From contig DIFQ01000009.1 of assembly GCA_002419215.1 (NCBI GenBank), forward strand, positions 877 to 64,876: a stretch of DNA of 64,000 nt, in the 5' to 3' direction. Below, one piece after another: positions 1 to 7,361 of the stretch. Source of the stretch: Syntrophaceae bacterium UBA5744. Lineage in GTDB: Bacteria > Desulfobacterota > Syntrophia > Syntrophales > UBA2192. A model generated the notes under the pieces. The model did no database searches. It saw nothing but the letters and a program-made list of their open reading frames with translations, and had not been told where the DNA came from. The first letter of the stretch is position 1. Each line of letters opens with the position of its first letter. Both the position numbers and the translations under genes were made by a program.

Positions 1-295
1 TGGCGCTGTACTCGCCAAGGCTGTGCCCCGCGACGACTGCGGGGGTGAGGACGTCGAGCTCCCTCAAGGTCTCGAAAGCTGCAATCTCGAAGGTAAGGAC
101 TGCGAGCTGCGTGTTGACGGTCTGATCGAGCGCTTCCCTGGGGCCGTTCAAACAGAGGGAAAGGATGTCCGTGCCGAGGATCTCCCGGGCGCGGGCGAAG
201 ACGTTCCGGAAGGTTTGATGGCGCTCGCAGAGATCCCCGCCCATGCCCACGAACTGGGAACCCTGCCCCGGAAAAACAAGACCGATTGTGCCCAC
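1..295 (-). CDS. fabD: Malonyl-CoA:ACP transacylase, 5' part only
   Basis: Transfers malonyl groups from CoA to acyl carrier protein for fatty acid synthesis in the cytoplasm. Only the first 98 residues are present; the gene leaves the window at the left edge. A GTG start at 293-295 sits behind an AAAGGAG ribosome site. Visible motifs are VFPGQGSQ (residues 7-14) and the nucleophile elbow GHSLGEYSA, with the expected catalytic Ser at residue 92. It lies downstream of the KAS III, ACP and PhaC-like genes on the same strand, separated from the latter by a 219-bp gap filled with a word-repeat hairpin. The family call is secure. Confidence 0.93.
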   Translation of the reverse strand, partial: MGTIGLVFPGQGSQFVGMGGDLCERHQTFRNVFARAREILGTDILSLCLNGPREALDQTVNTQLAVLTFEIAAFETLRELDVLTPAVVAGHSLGEYSA

Positions 296-366
296 GCTGC
301 TTCTCCTTTGCGACCGGGATGCTCTCGGGTCAACGGGCTCGGATGCAAGGCACCCGCGCATGATTA

Positions 367-457
367 CGAAGTAAGGAAGTTATGAAGAGCGGAAAATCGG
401 AGTGGATGGGGGATTCTTTTTTATCCGCTCTTCCTCACTTCTGCTCTTCCGATCTTC
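367..457. repeat. 8-base-word inverted repeat (AAGNNNGG class)
   Basis: The left arm reads as consecutive 8-base words AAGTAAGG, AAGTTATG, AAGAGCGG, AAAATCGG. After a T-rich loop the right arm carries complementary words such as CCGCTCTT, CCTCACTT and CCGATCTT. It fills the gap between phaC and fabD. It and the segment after it (to about 513) resemble 41912-42045, so the pair appear to be copies of one composite element. It is probably a hairpin that terminates or processes transcripts, by inference only. Confidence 0.7.
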
Positions 458-514
458 ACGAACACGAAGTCCGCCAGCGAGCGCAGGGCAAACAGCGGGG
501 TGCGCCCCCGTGCC

Positions 515-2167
515 CTACGCTTCCATGACGTACGTCCCCGGCGCCTTCTCCAGGGCCGGGTATCTCCCGGAGCCCAGCGCAGGCGGCTCGCCCGGGGAGA
601 GGCTTCTCGCCTGCAGCCACTGTGTCCAGTCCTCCCACCAGGAACCCCGCCTCTCCTCCCGGCTGCTCAGCCACCGATCCGGGTCCGTCTCTCCATCCGC
701 TTCGCCGGCCCAGAACTTCCTTCTCGACATTTCCGAAGGCGGATTCACGATGCCCGTGATGTGCCCTTCGCTGGAAAGCACGTACCGGACGGGTCCGCGA
801 ACCTTGTCACAGACCTTGAATGTGCTCTTCCAGGGGCAGATGTGGTCGATCTGTGTCCCGACTGCATAGAGCGGCTGTGTGATGCGGCCCAGGTCGATGG
901 GTCGTCCACCGATGCTCAGCGCATCCTTTTCCACGAGCCTGTTGTTCAGGTAGAATTCGCGCAGATAGAAGGAGCACATCGCTGCCGGCAGGCGGGTGCT
1001 GTCGCTGTTCCAGAACAGCAGATCCGACTTGGGCGGAGACTGGCCGTAAAGGAAGGTGTTTGTGAAGTTCCGCCAGATCAGGCTGTCGGAGCCGAGCAGG
1101 CGGAACACCAGCTCGATGAACTTCTCGCTCAGGTACCCCTGCGCCTTCATCATCGCTTCGATCACTTCGACGGATTGCTGCGTCACGAAAAACCCGATAT
1201 CCCCCGGTTCGGAGAAATCGACCAGGGACGAGAAGAGAGTCCAGTCGGCCACGGGAAAAGACTGCTTTTGCGAAGCCGACCCGTTGTTCAGCCAGGCCAT
1301 GAGGGCCGAGAGGGCCGTTCCCCCGATGCAGTAGCCTGCCGCGTGGACCGGCGCGTTGCGGCAAATCGAGCTTGCGACCCGGATCGCCTGCAGGGCCCCG
1401 CGGAGCATGTAGTCGTCGAAGGTCACGTTGCGCATGGGGGGATCGGGGTTTTTCCAGCTGATGATAAACACGGTAAACCCCTTTTGCTGCATGTATCGGA
1501 CGAAGCTCATCGGCGGCGCAAGATCGAAAATGTAGTACTTGTTGATCCAGGGCTGGATGAACACGACGGGGACGCGGTAGGTTGTTTCCGTCGCCGGCTC
1601 GTACTGGATCAGCTCCATCAGGTCATTGCGGAAGACGACCGCCCCGGGCGTCGTGGCGATGTCTCGCCCCACCTGGAAGGCCCGGCTGTCCACCATGCGC
1701 ATCAGGGGATGTCCCTCGAGAAGGTCTTCCGTCCAGGACTGCAGTCCGCGGGCGAGGCTCTCGCCGTTTGAGTCCATGAAGCGCTTGACGGCCGAGTAAT
1801 TCGTCCAGAAGTAATTCGAGGGCGACAGCGCGTTGATGAGCTGCCGGGTCCAGAAGAGCATCCGTTCGCGCTGCTTTCCCTGCAGCCCCGGCGCCCCGCC
1901 GATGAGGCCCCGCAGCCAGTCCTGGTAGATCGCGTGATGCCTCCGCGCCAGCTGGGCCCCCGATTTCAGCGCTTCGAGAAAGTCCGGCGACGGGGGCTCC
2001 TCACCGGGAGCCGGCTCCCCGGACACCAGGAGCTGACGAAGCTCCTCCGTCGTTGCTTCCTGAAGCTTCAGCAGCAGGTCCACCTGTTTGCGCGCCAGCT
2101 CCCGCGGGTGTTCCTCCCAGGAGCGCTGCATTTCCATCATGGCGGAAAATATGCCGAAGAAATCCAT
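515..2167 (-). CDS. phaC: Poly(3-hydroxyalkanoate) synthase, PhaC family
   Basis: Alpha/beta-hydrolase-fold polyester synthase, 550 residues, close to class I PhaC length. The catalytic triad is readable: Cys280 in the lipase-like box GYCIGG, Asp441 in TQIDHICPW and His469 in SEGHITG. Conserved PhaC blocks such as QPWINKYYIFDL, FIISWKNPD and LLFWNSDSTRLP are present. The start MDFFGIF was chosen because it follows an AGAGGGAAG site and leaves 20 bp to the upstream acyl carrier protein gene; an in-frame extension would overlap that gene. No phaA, phaB, phasin or phaR is adjacent. Instead it sits between ACP/KAS III and fabD, so its real acyl donor may be ACP-linked rather than CoA-linked (inference). 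Confidence 0.92.
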   Translation of the reverse strand: MDFFGIFSAMMEMQRSWEEHPRELARKQVDLLLKLQEATTEELRQLLVSGEPAPGEEPPSPDFLEALKSGAQLARRHHAIYQDWLRGLIGGAPGLQGKQRERMLFWTRQLINALSPSNYFWTNYSAVKRFMDSNGESLARGLQSWTEDLLEGHPLMRMVDSRAFQVGRDIATTPGAVVFRNDLMELIQYEPATETTYRVPVVFIQPWINKYYIFDLAPPMSFVRYMQQKGFTVFIISWKNPDPPMRNVTFDDYMLRGALQAIRVASSICRNAPVHAAGYCIGGTALSALMAWLNNGSASQKQSFPVADWTLFSSLVDFSEPGDIGFFVTQQSVEVIEAMMKAQGYLSEKFIELVFRLLGSDSLIWRNFTNTFLYGQSPPKSDLLFWNSDSTRLPAAMCSFYLREFYLNNRLVEKDALSIGGRPIDLGRITQPLYAVGTQIDHICPWKSTFKVCDKVRGPVRYVLSSEGHITGIVNPPSEMSRRKFWAGEADGETDPDRWLSSREERRGSWWEDWTQWLQARSLSPGEPPALGSGRYPALEKAPGTYVMEA

Positions 2168-2187
2168 GGCTTCCCTCTCGCTTTCCC

Positions 2188-2436
2188 TCAGTTCCTGCTC
2201 TTGACGTATCGGCCGATATAGGCAACGAGCTCGCCCAGGGGCATCTCCGCCGTCAGCATGTCCAGGGAGACCTTCAGGGGGAAATTTTCCTCCAGGAACG
2301 TCTGCAGGTTGACGGCCGCCATGGAATCGTAGTTGGGAATGGCTCCCAGGCACATCTCCGATGTGATCGGCACCTTCCCGATCTCGGGAAAGAGATCCTG
2401 GATGCCGTACTTGATCTTCTCCATAATCTCGTTCAT
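2188..2436 (-). CDS. Acyl carrier protein, specialised
   Basis: An 82-residue acidic carrier protein that would hold acyl chains on a phosphopantetheine arm. The attachment serine is probably Ser38 in the sequence NYDSMAAVNL; DSMA replaces the more common DSLE/DSLD of housekeeping AcpP, which suggests a pathway-specific carrier. A GGAGGA site precedes the start. It lies 35 bp after the KAS III gene and 20 bp before phaC, so the three are almost surely co-transcribed. Which synthase loads it cannot be read from the sequence. Confidence 0.88.
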   Translation of the reverse strand: MNEIMEKIKYGIQDLFPEIGKVPITSEMCLGAIPNYDSMAAVNLQTFLEENFPLKVSLDMLTAEMPLGELVAYIGRYVKSRN

Positions 2437-2471
2437 GGGTTCCTCCTGTTTTTCTTATTGTAACCGATCGG

Positions 2472-3452
2472 TCAGATGCGAATCAGGTTTGCGCCCCACG
2501 AGAGCCCCCCGCCGAAGGCGGCGATCACGGCGAGGTCGCCCTGCGCCAGTCGCCCCTCGGAAATTGCCTCGTCCAGCGCTATGAGGACCGAAGCGCTTGC
2601 CGTGTTCCCGTAGCGGTCGAGGTTGACGAAGAACCTCTCTTTCGGGATCCCGAGTTGCCCGGCGATCCCGTGCAGGATATTGACGTTGGCCTGGTGGCAG
2701 ATGAAACACTTCACTTCCTCCAGCGCAACGCCGGCCTCCTCGAGCAGTCGGCGAATGACCTTCGGCCCCTTGTCCATGGTGAAGGCGAACACCTCTTCGC
2801 CTCTCATCCGGAAGCAGGCCGAGCGGGGTCCGGGCATTTTTTCAAAGGGGAGCATCGTTCCTCCGCCGGGAACGCAGATCGTGTCATGCTTGCTGCCGTC
2901 GGTGCCGAGGCAGGAGTGCAGGACCCCTCCGGAGCAGCCGGTATCGGCCTGAAACAGCACCGCTCCCGCACCGTCCCCGAAGAAGGGGTACGTCGAGAAA
3001 TCCTTGCCGTTAAGGATCTTGGAGTACATCTCGGCGGCGACGAGCAGGATGGTTTTGAATTTTCCCGACTGGATCAGGGAGTCCACGACGGTGATGCCGA
3101 AGGAGCTGCCGGAGCAGACGGAATTGATGTCGAAGGCAAAGGCGCTTTCGGCCCCCAGCTCGTGCTGGACGCGCGTGGCCGTTGCCGGCTGCATCCGGTC
3201 CGGCGAGGAGGTGGAAAGGACGATGCCTTGCAGATTTTCCGGTGGGAAATCAATCTTCTGGAGGCACTTCCGGGCGGCGGCGATGGCCAGATCGGAGGTG
3301 CATTCCGATTCGTCCGCGTGTCGCCGGGTCTGCACGCCGGTCTTCTCCGCGATCAGTTTGCGAGCTTCTGGCGAGAACTGGGTGAGTTCCTCGTTGGAAA
3401 TGGCCTTTTCGGGAAGGAAACTGCCTGTGGAAAGGATGTGGGTCCGTTGCAT
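2472..3452 (-). CDS. 3-oxoacyl-ACP synthase III-like (KAS III)
   Basis: Thiolase-fold condensing enzyme of 326 residues. The Cys-His-Asn triad of the FabH family is visible: Cys113 in NSVCSGSSFG, His253 in CHQANVNI and Asn283 in GNTASASV. The C-terminal FGGGLSWGANLIRI is typical. KAS III enzymes condense an acyl-CoA with malonyl-ACP. As first gene of the cluster with an ACP, a PHA-synthase-like protein and fabD, it probably makes the 3-oxoacyl-ACP starter of a dedicated pathway. It may instead be the cell's general FabH; the usual plsX/fabG neighbours are not seen here. Confidence 0.9.
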   Translation of the reverse strand: MQRTHILSTGSFLPEKAISNEELTQFSPEARKLIAEKTGVQTRRHADESECTSDLAIAAARKCLQKIDFPPENLQGIVLSTSSPDRMQPATATRVQHELGAESAFAFDINSVCSGSSFGITVVDSLIQSGKFKTILLVAAEMYSKILNGKDFSTYPFFGDGAGAVLFQADTGCSGGVLHSCLGTDGSKHDTICVPGGGTMLPFEKMPGPRSACFRMRGEEVFAFTMDKGPKVIRRLLEEAGVALEEVKCFICHQANVNILHGIAGQLGIPKERFFVNLDRYGNTASASVLIALDEAISEGRLAQGDLAVIAAFGGGLSWGANLIRI

Positions 3453-3752
3453 CTCTCGGTCCTCTGAGGATGTCGGTTACATGTTCTGCCTCCGGTTGCT
3501 TCGACGTGCTTTTTGAATTCCGCAGCGCCTTTCGGCAATAAAGTCAAATATGATGCAAATCTCATGCCTTGCGTCGTTTCGCGGGGTGTTTGGCATTCCA
3601 AGTGACACAGGCGGGAAGCTGCCAGACTGAACAAAAGGAAGGAACAACGGGATACAAAACGCTTTCAGGATACGAGCGTCAAATGTGAAAGTCAAGCGTT
3701 TCGAAAGAGGCCGTCGGAAGAGGTGAATCTCCGCGCGTTCAGCGCCGTCCGC
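3453..3752. other. 300-bp intergenic stretch, no gene seen
   Basis: Lies upstream of the KAS III gene and should hold the promoter of the cluster. Short open frames on both strands lack ribosome sites and protein-like composition. No hairpin followed by a T-run was recognised. Confidence 0.5.
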
Positions 3753-3992
3753 TCACTCAATCTGCTTCTCCGTCCAGAACTCGTACTGCTCTCCGCGATC
3801 GTTGACCAGGAATGAAGTGTTGGGCCCGAACTGGAGCATCACGCGCTTGCCTTCGAATTCGTAGCCCCAGGGGCACCAGCCCTTCTTCGCGTCGAGAAGC
3901 CACTTTTCGCCGTTTGCGCGCTCGACGATGAGCTCGCCCGTGTGCAGGTCTTCGACCAGGAGGGCTTCCTCCTGCGCCTGTTGGTTTTCCAT
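3753..3992 (-). CDS. Small conserved-type hypothetical protein
   Basis: 79 residues, acidic, with the pattern LHTGELIVERANGEKWLLD followed by GWCPWGYEFEGKRV and FLVNDRGEQYEFW. The regular short beta-strand pattern and repeated aromatic residues suggest a small beta-sheet protein. There is no signal peptide or membrane segment. A GGGGGAATG-rich stretch precedes the start. Function unknown; it stands alone between the lipid cluster and a divergent small gene. Confidence 0.6.
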   Translation of the reverse strand: MENQQAQEEALLVEDLHTGELIVERANGEKWLLDAKKGWCPWGYEFEGKRVMLQFGPNTSFLVNDRGEQYEFWTEKQIE

Positions 3993-4066
3993 TCGTGCAT
4001 TCCCCCGTTTATTTCCGTTGACGGGACGGACCTCTTCCGTTAAACGAAAAAAGGGAGGTGGTCAAG

Positions 4067-4225
4067 ATGAAAACCGATGACAAGAAAATCTGCGAGAGGT
4101 GCATTTTCCACAGCCCCCGGACCGAATCGGAGCTGGAGAAGTGCTGGCGCTTCGCCCGCTTCGTGGAGCACGTTGTCAACGACTGGACGAGGGACTGCGA
4201 GTATTTTACGCCCGCGGCGCAGTGA
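4067..4225 (+). CDS. 52-residue cysteine-rich small protein
   Basis: A strong GGGAGGTGG ribosome site lies 6 bases before ATG 4067. The product begins MKTDDKKICERCIFH and has four cysteines (C9, C12, C26, C44) in a CxxC...C...C arrangement that could bind one metal ion. The stop at 4223-4225 runs straight into a word-repeat hairpin. It reads on the opposite strand from its neighbours. Function unknown; the ribosome site and clean reading frame are the support. Confidence 0.6.
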   Translation: MKTDDKKICERCIFHSPRTESELEKCWRFARFVEHVVNDWTRDCEYFTPAAQ

Positions 4226-4329
4226 AGAAGTGTCTGAGTGCCTAAGTGCCAGAGTGTCTAAGTGAAGAGGGAGACTCTTTTATTATCTTCACTCAAGCAC
4301 TTAGACACTTCATCACTTCTGCACTTCAC
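4226..4329. repeat. 8-base-word inverted repeat (AGTGTCTR class)
   Basis: Left arm words AAGTGTCT, GAGTGCCT, AAGTGCCA, GAGTGTCT; right arm words in the complementary sense (CACTTAGA, CACTTCAT, CACTTCTG). It lies between convergent genes. The last codons and TGA stop of the flavoprotein gene at 4313 lie inside the right arm. It would form a long imperfect hairpin on both strands, so a bidirectional terminator role is likely (inference). Confidence 0.7.
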
Positions 4330-5767
4330 ACGCCCGTCCCCTCAGGTTGAAGAACAGCTTGAGCCCCTTCTTGACCGGCTCCGAAAAGATCTTCGTCGAG
4401 AGAAACGTCCCGGCCACCTTCTTGTTGATTTCGCCCAGCGTCGGGTAGGGGTGGACGGCCGAGGCCAGCGTGGAGAGGCCGGTTTTCCCGTTGAGCACGG
4501 CGACCCACTCCCCGAGAAGATCCCCTGCCCTGGGCCCCAGGATCTGCACGCCGACGGGCTTTTCCCTTTCGTCGAGGATCAGCTTGATCTTTCCCGTCGC
4601 TTCTGCTTCCGCGAGGCTGCGGTCGTTGTCGTGGAAGTCCTCCACCCAGACACTGTAGCGGATCCCGGCTTCCTTTGCCGCCTTCTCGTTCATGCCGATG
4701 CTCGCAAGTTCCGGGTCCGTGTAGGTGCACCAGGGAAGATACGTGTAGTCCACCTTTCGGGGGAGACGGAAGACGGCGTTCGTCACGACGATGCCCCCCT
4801 CGTAACCCGCCGCGTGGGTGAACGGGTAGCCGCCCGTTACGTCGCCTGCGCCGTAGATGTGCTTCTGCGTGGTCCTGAGCCGGTCGTCGAGCTTGAGGCC
4901 CCGACGGTCGAACTCGACCCCGATGCCTTCCAGGCCGAGTTCCTTCAGGTTGGCCTCCCTTCCCGCGGCCACGAGGATCGCCTCTGCGCACAGGGCCTCT
5001 GTCGTATCGCCTGCCTTGATCATGACCTCATGCTGCGGCCCGGCTTTCACGGCCCTCAACACCGCGGCATTGAGACGGAAGCGGACCCCCTCGGCCTGGA
5101 GTGTGGCCATGACGCGATCGGCCATGTCCCTGTCTTCCTTTGGCAGGATGGCGTCACCCACCTCGACAATCGTCACCGCTGTCCCGAGACGGCTGAAGGC
5201 CTGACCCATCTCGATGCCGATGGGTCCGCCGCCGATGATGATCATCGACCGGGGAAGGCGGTCGAGGTAAAAGATGTCCCGGTTTGTCACGGATGTCGTT
5301 TTGTCGAGGCCCGGGATGGGCGGGATCACCGGCGAGGAGCCCGAGGCGATGACCCAGGTCTTTGCCGTGTAGGGAATCCCGTCGAGGCTCACGGCGTGCT
5401 CGTCGACGAACACGGGGTTTCCGAACTCCACGCGGGCGCCGAGGCCGCAGAAACGCTCCGCCGAGTCGTGCTTCTGAATCGTGCCGATGACGGAGCGGAT
5501 CCGCTCCACGATCCTGGAGAAGTCCACCGGCGGCACGTCCGTCTCCGGAAGGCCGTAGACCTTCGCGTTCTTCATCTGGTGATACACCTTGGCCGTCTTG
5601 ATCAGGGTCTTGCTGGGCACGCAACCGAAGTGGAGGCAATCCCCGCCCAATTCCTTTTCCTTCTCCAGCAGGATCGTCCTTGCGCCGAGCTGCGATGCGC
5701 CTGCCGCAATCGTGAGCCCCGCCGACCCCCCTCCAATGATGCCGATGTCGAAATCGTATGTAGCCAT
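4313..5767 (-). CDS. Pyridine nucleotide-disulfide oxidoreductase, mercuric-reductase/lipoamide-dehydrogenase-like
   Basis: FAD-dependent class I disulfide oxidoreductase of 484 residues. It has an FAD-binding IGGGSAGLT near the N-terminus, a redox-active cysteine pair at C44/C49 in GGDCLHFGCVPSK, an NAD(P) motif IIIGGGPIGIEMG in the middle, YGAGDVTGGYPFTH before the interface domain and a C-terminal HPYPTLGE. It lacks an N-terminal metal-binding domain, so mercury reduction is unproven. The start MATYDFD follows a GAGG site. The stop codon is embedded in a word-repeat hairpin. It is last in the pentose phosphate run but separated by about 120 bp. Confidence 0.88.
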   Translation of the reverse strand: MATYDFDIGIIGGGSAGLTIAAGASQLGARTILLEKEKELGGDCLHFGCVPSKTLIKTAKVYHQMKNAKVYGLPETDVPPVDFSRIVERIRSVIGTIQKHDSAERFCGLGARVEFGNPVFVDEHAVSLDGIPYTAKTWVIASGSSPVIPPIPGLDKTTSVTNRDIFYLDRLPRSMIIIGGGPIGIEMGQAFSRLGTAVTIVEVGDAILPKEDRDMADRVMATLQAEGVRFRLNAAVLRAVKAGPQHEVMIKAGDTTEALCAEAILVAAGREANLKELGLEGIGVEFDRRGLKLDDRLRTTQKHIYGAGDVTGGYPFTHAAGYEGGIVVTNAVFRLPRKVDYTYLPWCTYTDPELASIGMNEKAAKEAGIRYSVWVEDFHDNDRSLAEAEATGKIKLILDEREKPVGVQILGPRAGDLLGEWVAVLNGKTGLSTLASAVHPYPTLGEINKKVAGTFLSTKIFSEPVKKGLKLFFNLRGRACEVQK

Positions 5768-5865
5768 CAAAATACCTCGCTTATTTTCGAATAGAACCTT
5801 TGAAAAAAGCATTGAGCGTCGAGCGGGCAGTGAAGGGTAATCTTGCAGTGAGCACTTGCTCCTCT

Positions 5866-5889
5866 GGACCCTGAACCCTGAACCCTTTT
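5866..5889. repeat. 7-base-word array (CCCTGAA type)
   Basis: The words CCCTGAA, CCCTGAA, CCCTTTT end exactly at the stop codon of the DUF3047 gene (5890). Read on the minus strand it is GGGTTCA repeats right after the stop. A single arm only. Confidence 0.55.
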
Positions 5890-6603
5890 TTATCGGTACA
5901 CCTCGATGAACCCCGCGTAGGACACGGAGGCCTCCTTCGTGTTGTCCGAGTCGTTCATGATCCCGAGGGTCGCCATGGCGGGCGGGTCGGTGCCGAATGC
6001 CCTGCGGTAGTCGTCGAGGACGTTGCGATCCTCCACGACCCACCGGCCGAGGCCCTTTTTCCCCTTCCGGAGCACGAGCATTTTCGTGTTCGACGCGTAG
6101 GGGTTCGTGATGATGCCGCTCTCGTCTTCGCGGCTCGTCCAGATGTAGTTCAGGGCGCTGTGGGGCGGGTATTCTCCATAGAGAGCCTTTGCGAGGCCGT
6201 ATTTCGCCCTGTCGTAGGTGCCGGCCTTTTCCGGGTCGTACTCGAAGAGGACGTAGATCCTCAGGGGGTAATCGTCGCCATCCTTCGTCCGGGCATTGCC
6301 CTTCTCGTAGACGTTCTCGACCTTCCATTTCCAGCGAAGCCGGGGGTAATCGTATACATTGAAGGGGTTCCGGTAGACGATAGCCGAGGCCGAAGCCCGG
6401 CTCTCGGCCCGAAGGACCTTTTCTCGCCCCTGGTCCTCGATGGTGTACTGCGAGTGTTCCTTGATCTTCGGGAACGTGACGGGCCGCCAGTTGGCGAGGT
6501 CGTTGAATTCCTCCCTCAGCAGGACCGTGCCCTGCGCGGCCGCGAGCGTCGGCAGCAGGACGAGCCCGATAATCACCACAACCGTTTTCAGGTTTCTCGT
6601 CAC
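5890..6603 (-). CDS. DUF3047 family exported protein
   Basis: 237 residues with an N-terminal signal peptide (VTRNLKTVVVIIGLVLLP, cleavage near LAAAQG), so probably periplasmic. The rest matches the DUF3047 pattern: a beta-sandwich-like run with LRWKWKVEN, RIYVLFEYDP, LNYIWTSRE and MNDSDNTKEASVSYAGF. The GTG start overlaps the pgl stop by four bases (GTGA), so the two genes are translationally coupled. The biochemical role is unknown; its presence in a sugar-phosphate operon is odd because the product leaves the cytoplasm. Confidence 0.85.
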   Translation of the reverse strand: MTRNLKTVVVIIGLVLLPTLAAAQGTVLLREEFNDLANWRPVTFPKIKEHSQYTIEDQGREKVLRAESRASASAIVYRNPFNVYDYPRLRWKWKVENVYEKGNARTKDGDDYPLRIYVLFEYDPEKAGTYDRAKYGLAKALYGEYPPHSALNYIWTSREDESGIITNPYASNTKMLVLRKGKKGLGRWVVEDRNVLDDYRRAFGTDPPAMATLGIMNDSDNTKEASVSYAGFIEVYR

Positions 6604-7355
6604 GGCACGTCCCTGCCCCGTGGTTTCAGTAGCTGAGCGGCATCCCGGTCCAGCATCCACCGAAGTTCTCCGCGCGAAGGCCGGACGATTTGCGCGGGGA
6701 GCGTGTCGGGCCGGAAGGGCCCCTCCAGGATCTCTTTCAGGACGGCTGCCTTTCCCGCCCCGGCGGCGATGAAGACCACCGTTCGTGCGGCGTTGATCAC
6801 CGGCGGCGTGAGGGTGATCCTCCAGCCCTTCTGCGCATCCACGTGGTGGCCGACAACCCATCGTGCCGATTCGCGGATCGCCCGGGTTCCGGGAAAGAGC
6901 GAGGCCGTGTGGCCGTCCTCTCCCAGGCCGAGAAGAATGAAGTCGAAGACGGGGATGCCCTCCCCGTGCGGCGAGAAGAAAGCACGCAGCTCCCCTTCGT
7001 ATCGGGCCGCCGCTTCCACGGGGTCCATCTCGCCCGGCATGCGGTGGACGTTGGCCGGCGGGATGGGGACATGATCGAGAAGGAATTCCCGGGTCATCCG
7101 GTAGTTGCTGTCCCCGTGGTCGGGGGGCACGCATCGCTCATCCCCCCAGAAGAGATGAACGTGCGACCAGGGGATCTGCGATACGAAGGGAGCCTTTGCC
7201 AGCAGCGTGTAGAGCGCAACAGGTGTTTTCCCGCCGCTGAGAGCTGCGGAGAAACGCCCCCGTGCCGATACCGCCGCGGCCGCCCTTTCGGCGAAGAGCG
7301 CCGCCGCCGCCTGTGCCAATTCCTCCGGGGAGGCATGGATCTCGATGGTTGCCAT
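6600..7355 (-). CDS. pgl: 6-phosphogluconolactonase
   Basis: Hydrolyses 6-phosphogluconolactone in the oxidative pentose phosphate pathway. 251 residues; SGGKTP near residues 40-45, SQIPWSHVHLFWGDERCVP and ILLGLGEDGHTASLFPG are DevB/Pgl family signatures. It starts 6 bp after the zwf stop and its stop overlaps the DUF3047 start, so it sits in a tight operon with its metabolic predecessor. Confidence 0.95.
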   Translation of the reverse strand: MATIEIHASPEELAQAAAALFAERAAAAVSARGRFSAALSGGKTPVALYTLLAKAPFVSQIPWSHVHLFWGDERCVPPDHGDSNYRMTREFLLDHVPIPPANVHRMPGEMDPVEAAARYEGELRAFFSPHGEGIPVFDFILLGLGEDGHTASLFPGTRAIRESARWVVGHHVDAQKGWRITLTPPVINAARTVVFIAAGAGKAAVLKEILEGPFRPDTLPAQIVRPSRGELRWMLDRDAAQLLKPRGRDVP

Positions 7356-7361
7356 GCCGCA

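Noticed and set aside
500..1771. 423-residue open frame on the plus strand
   Set aside because: It is antisense to phaC, whose catalytic residues are all recognisable. The frame is Arg/Gly/Asp rich, as expected of a GC-rich antisense frame, and has no ribosome site.
4313..5767. Call as mercuric reductase or as lipoamide dehydrogenase of a 2-oxoacid complex
   Set aside because: No vicinal cysteine pair at the C-terminus or metal-binding N-terminal domain, and no E1/E2 genes nearby; only the wider family can be supported.
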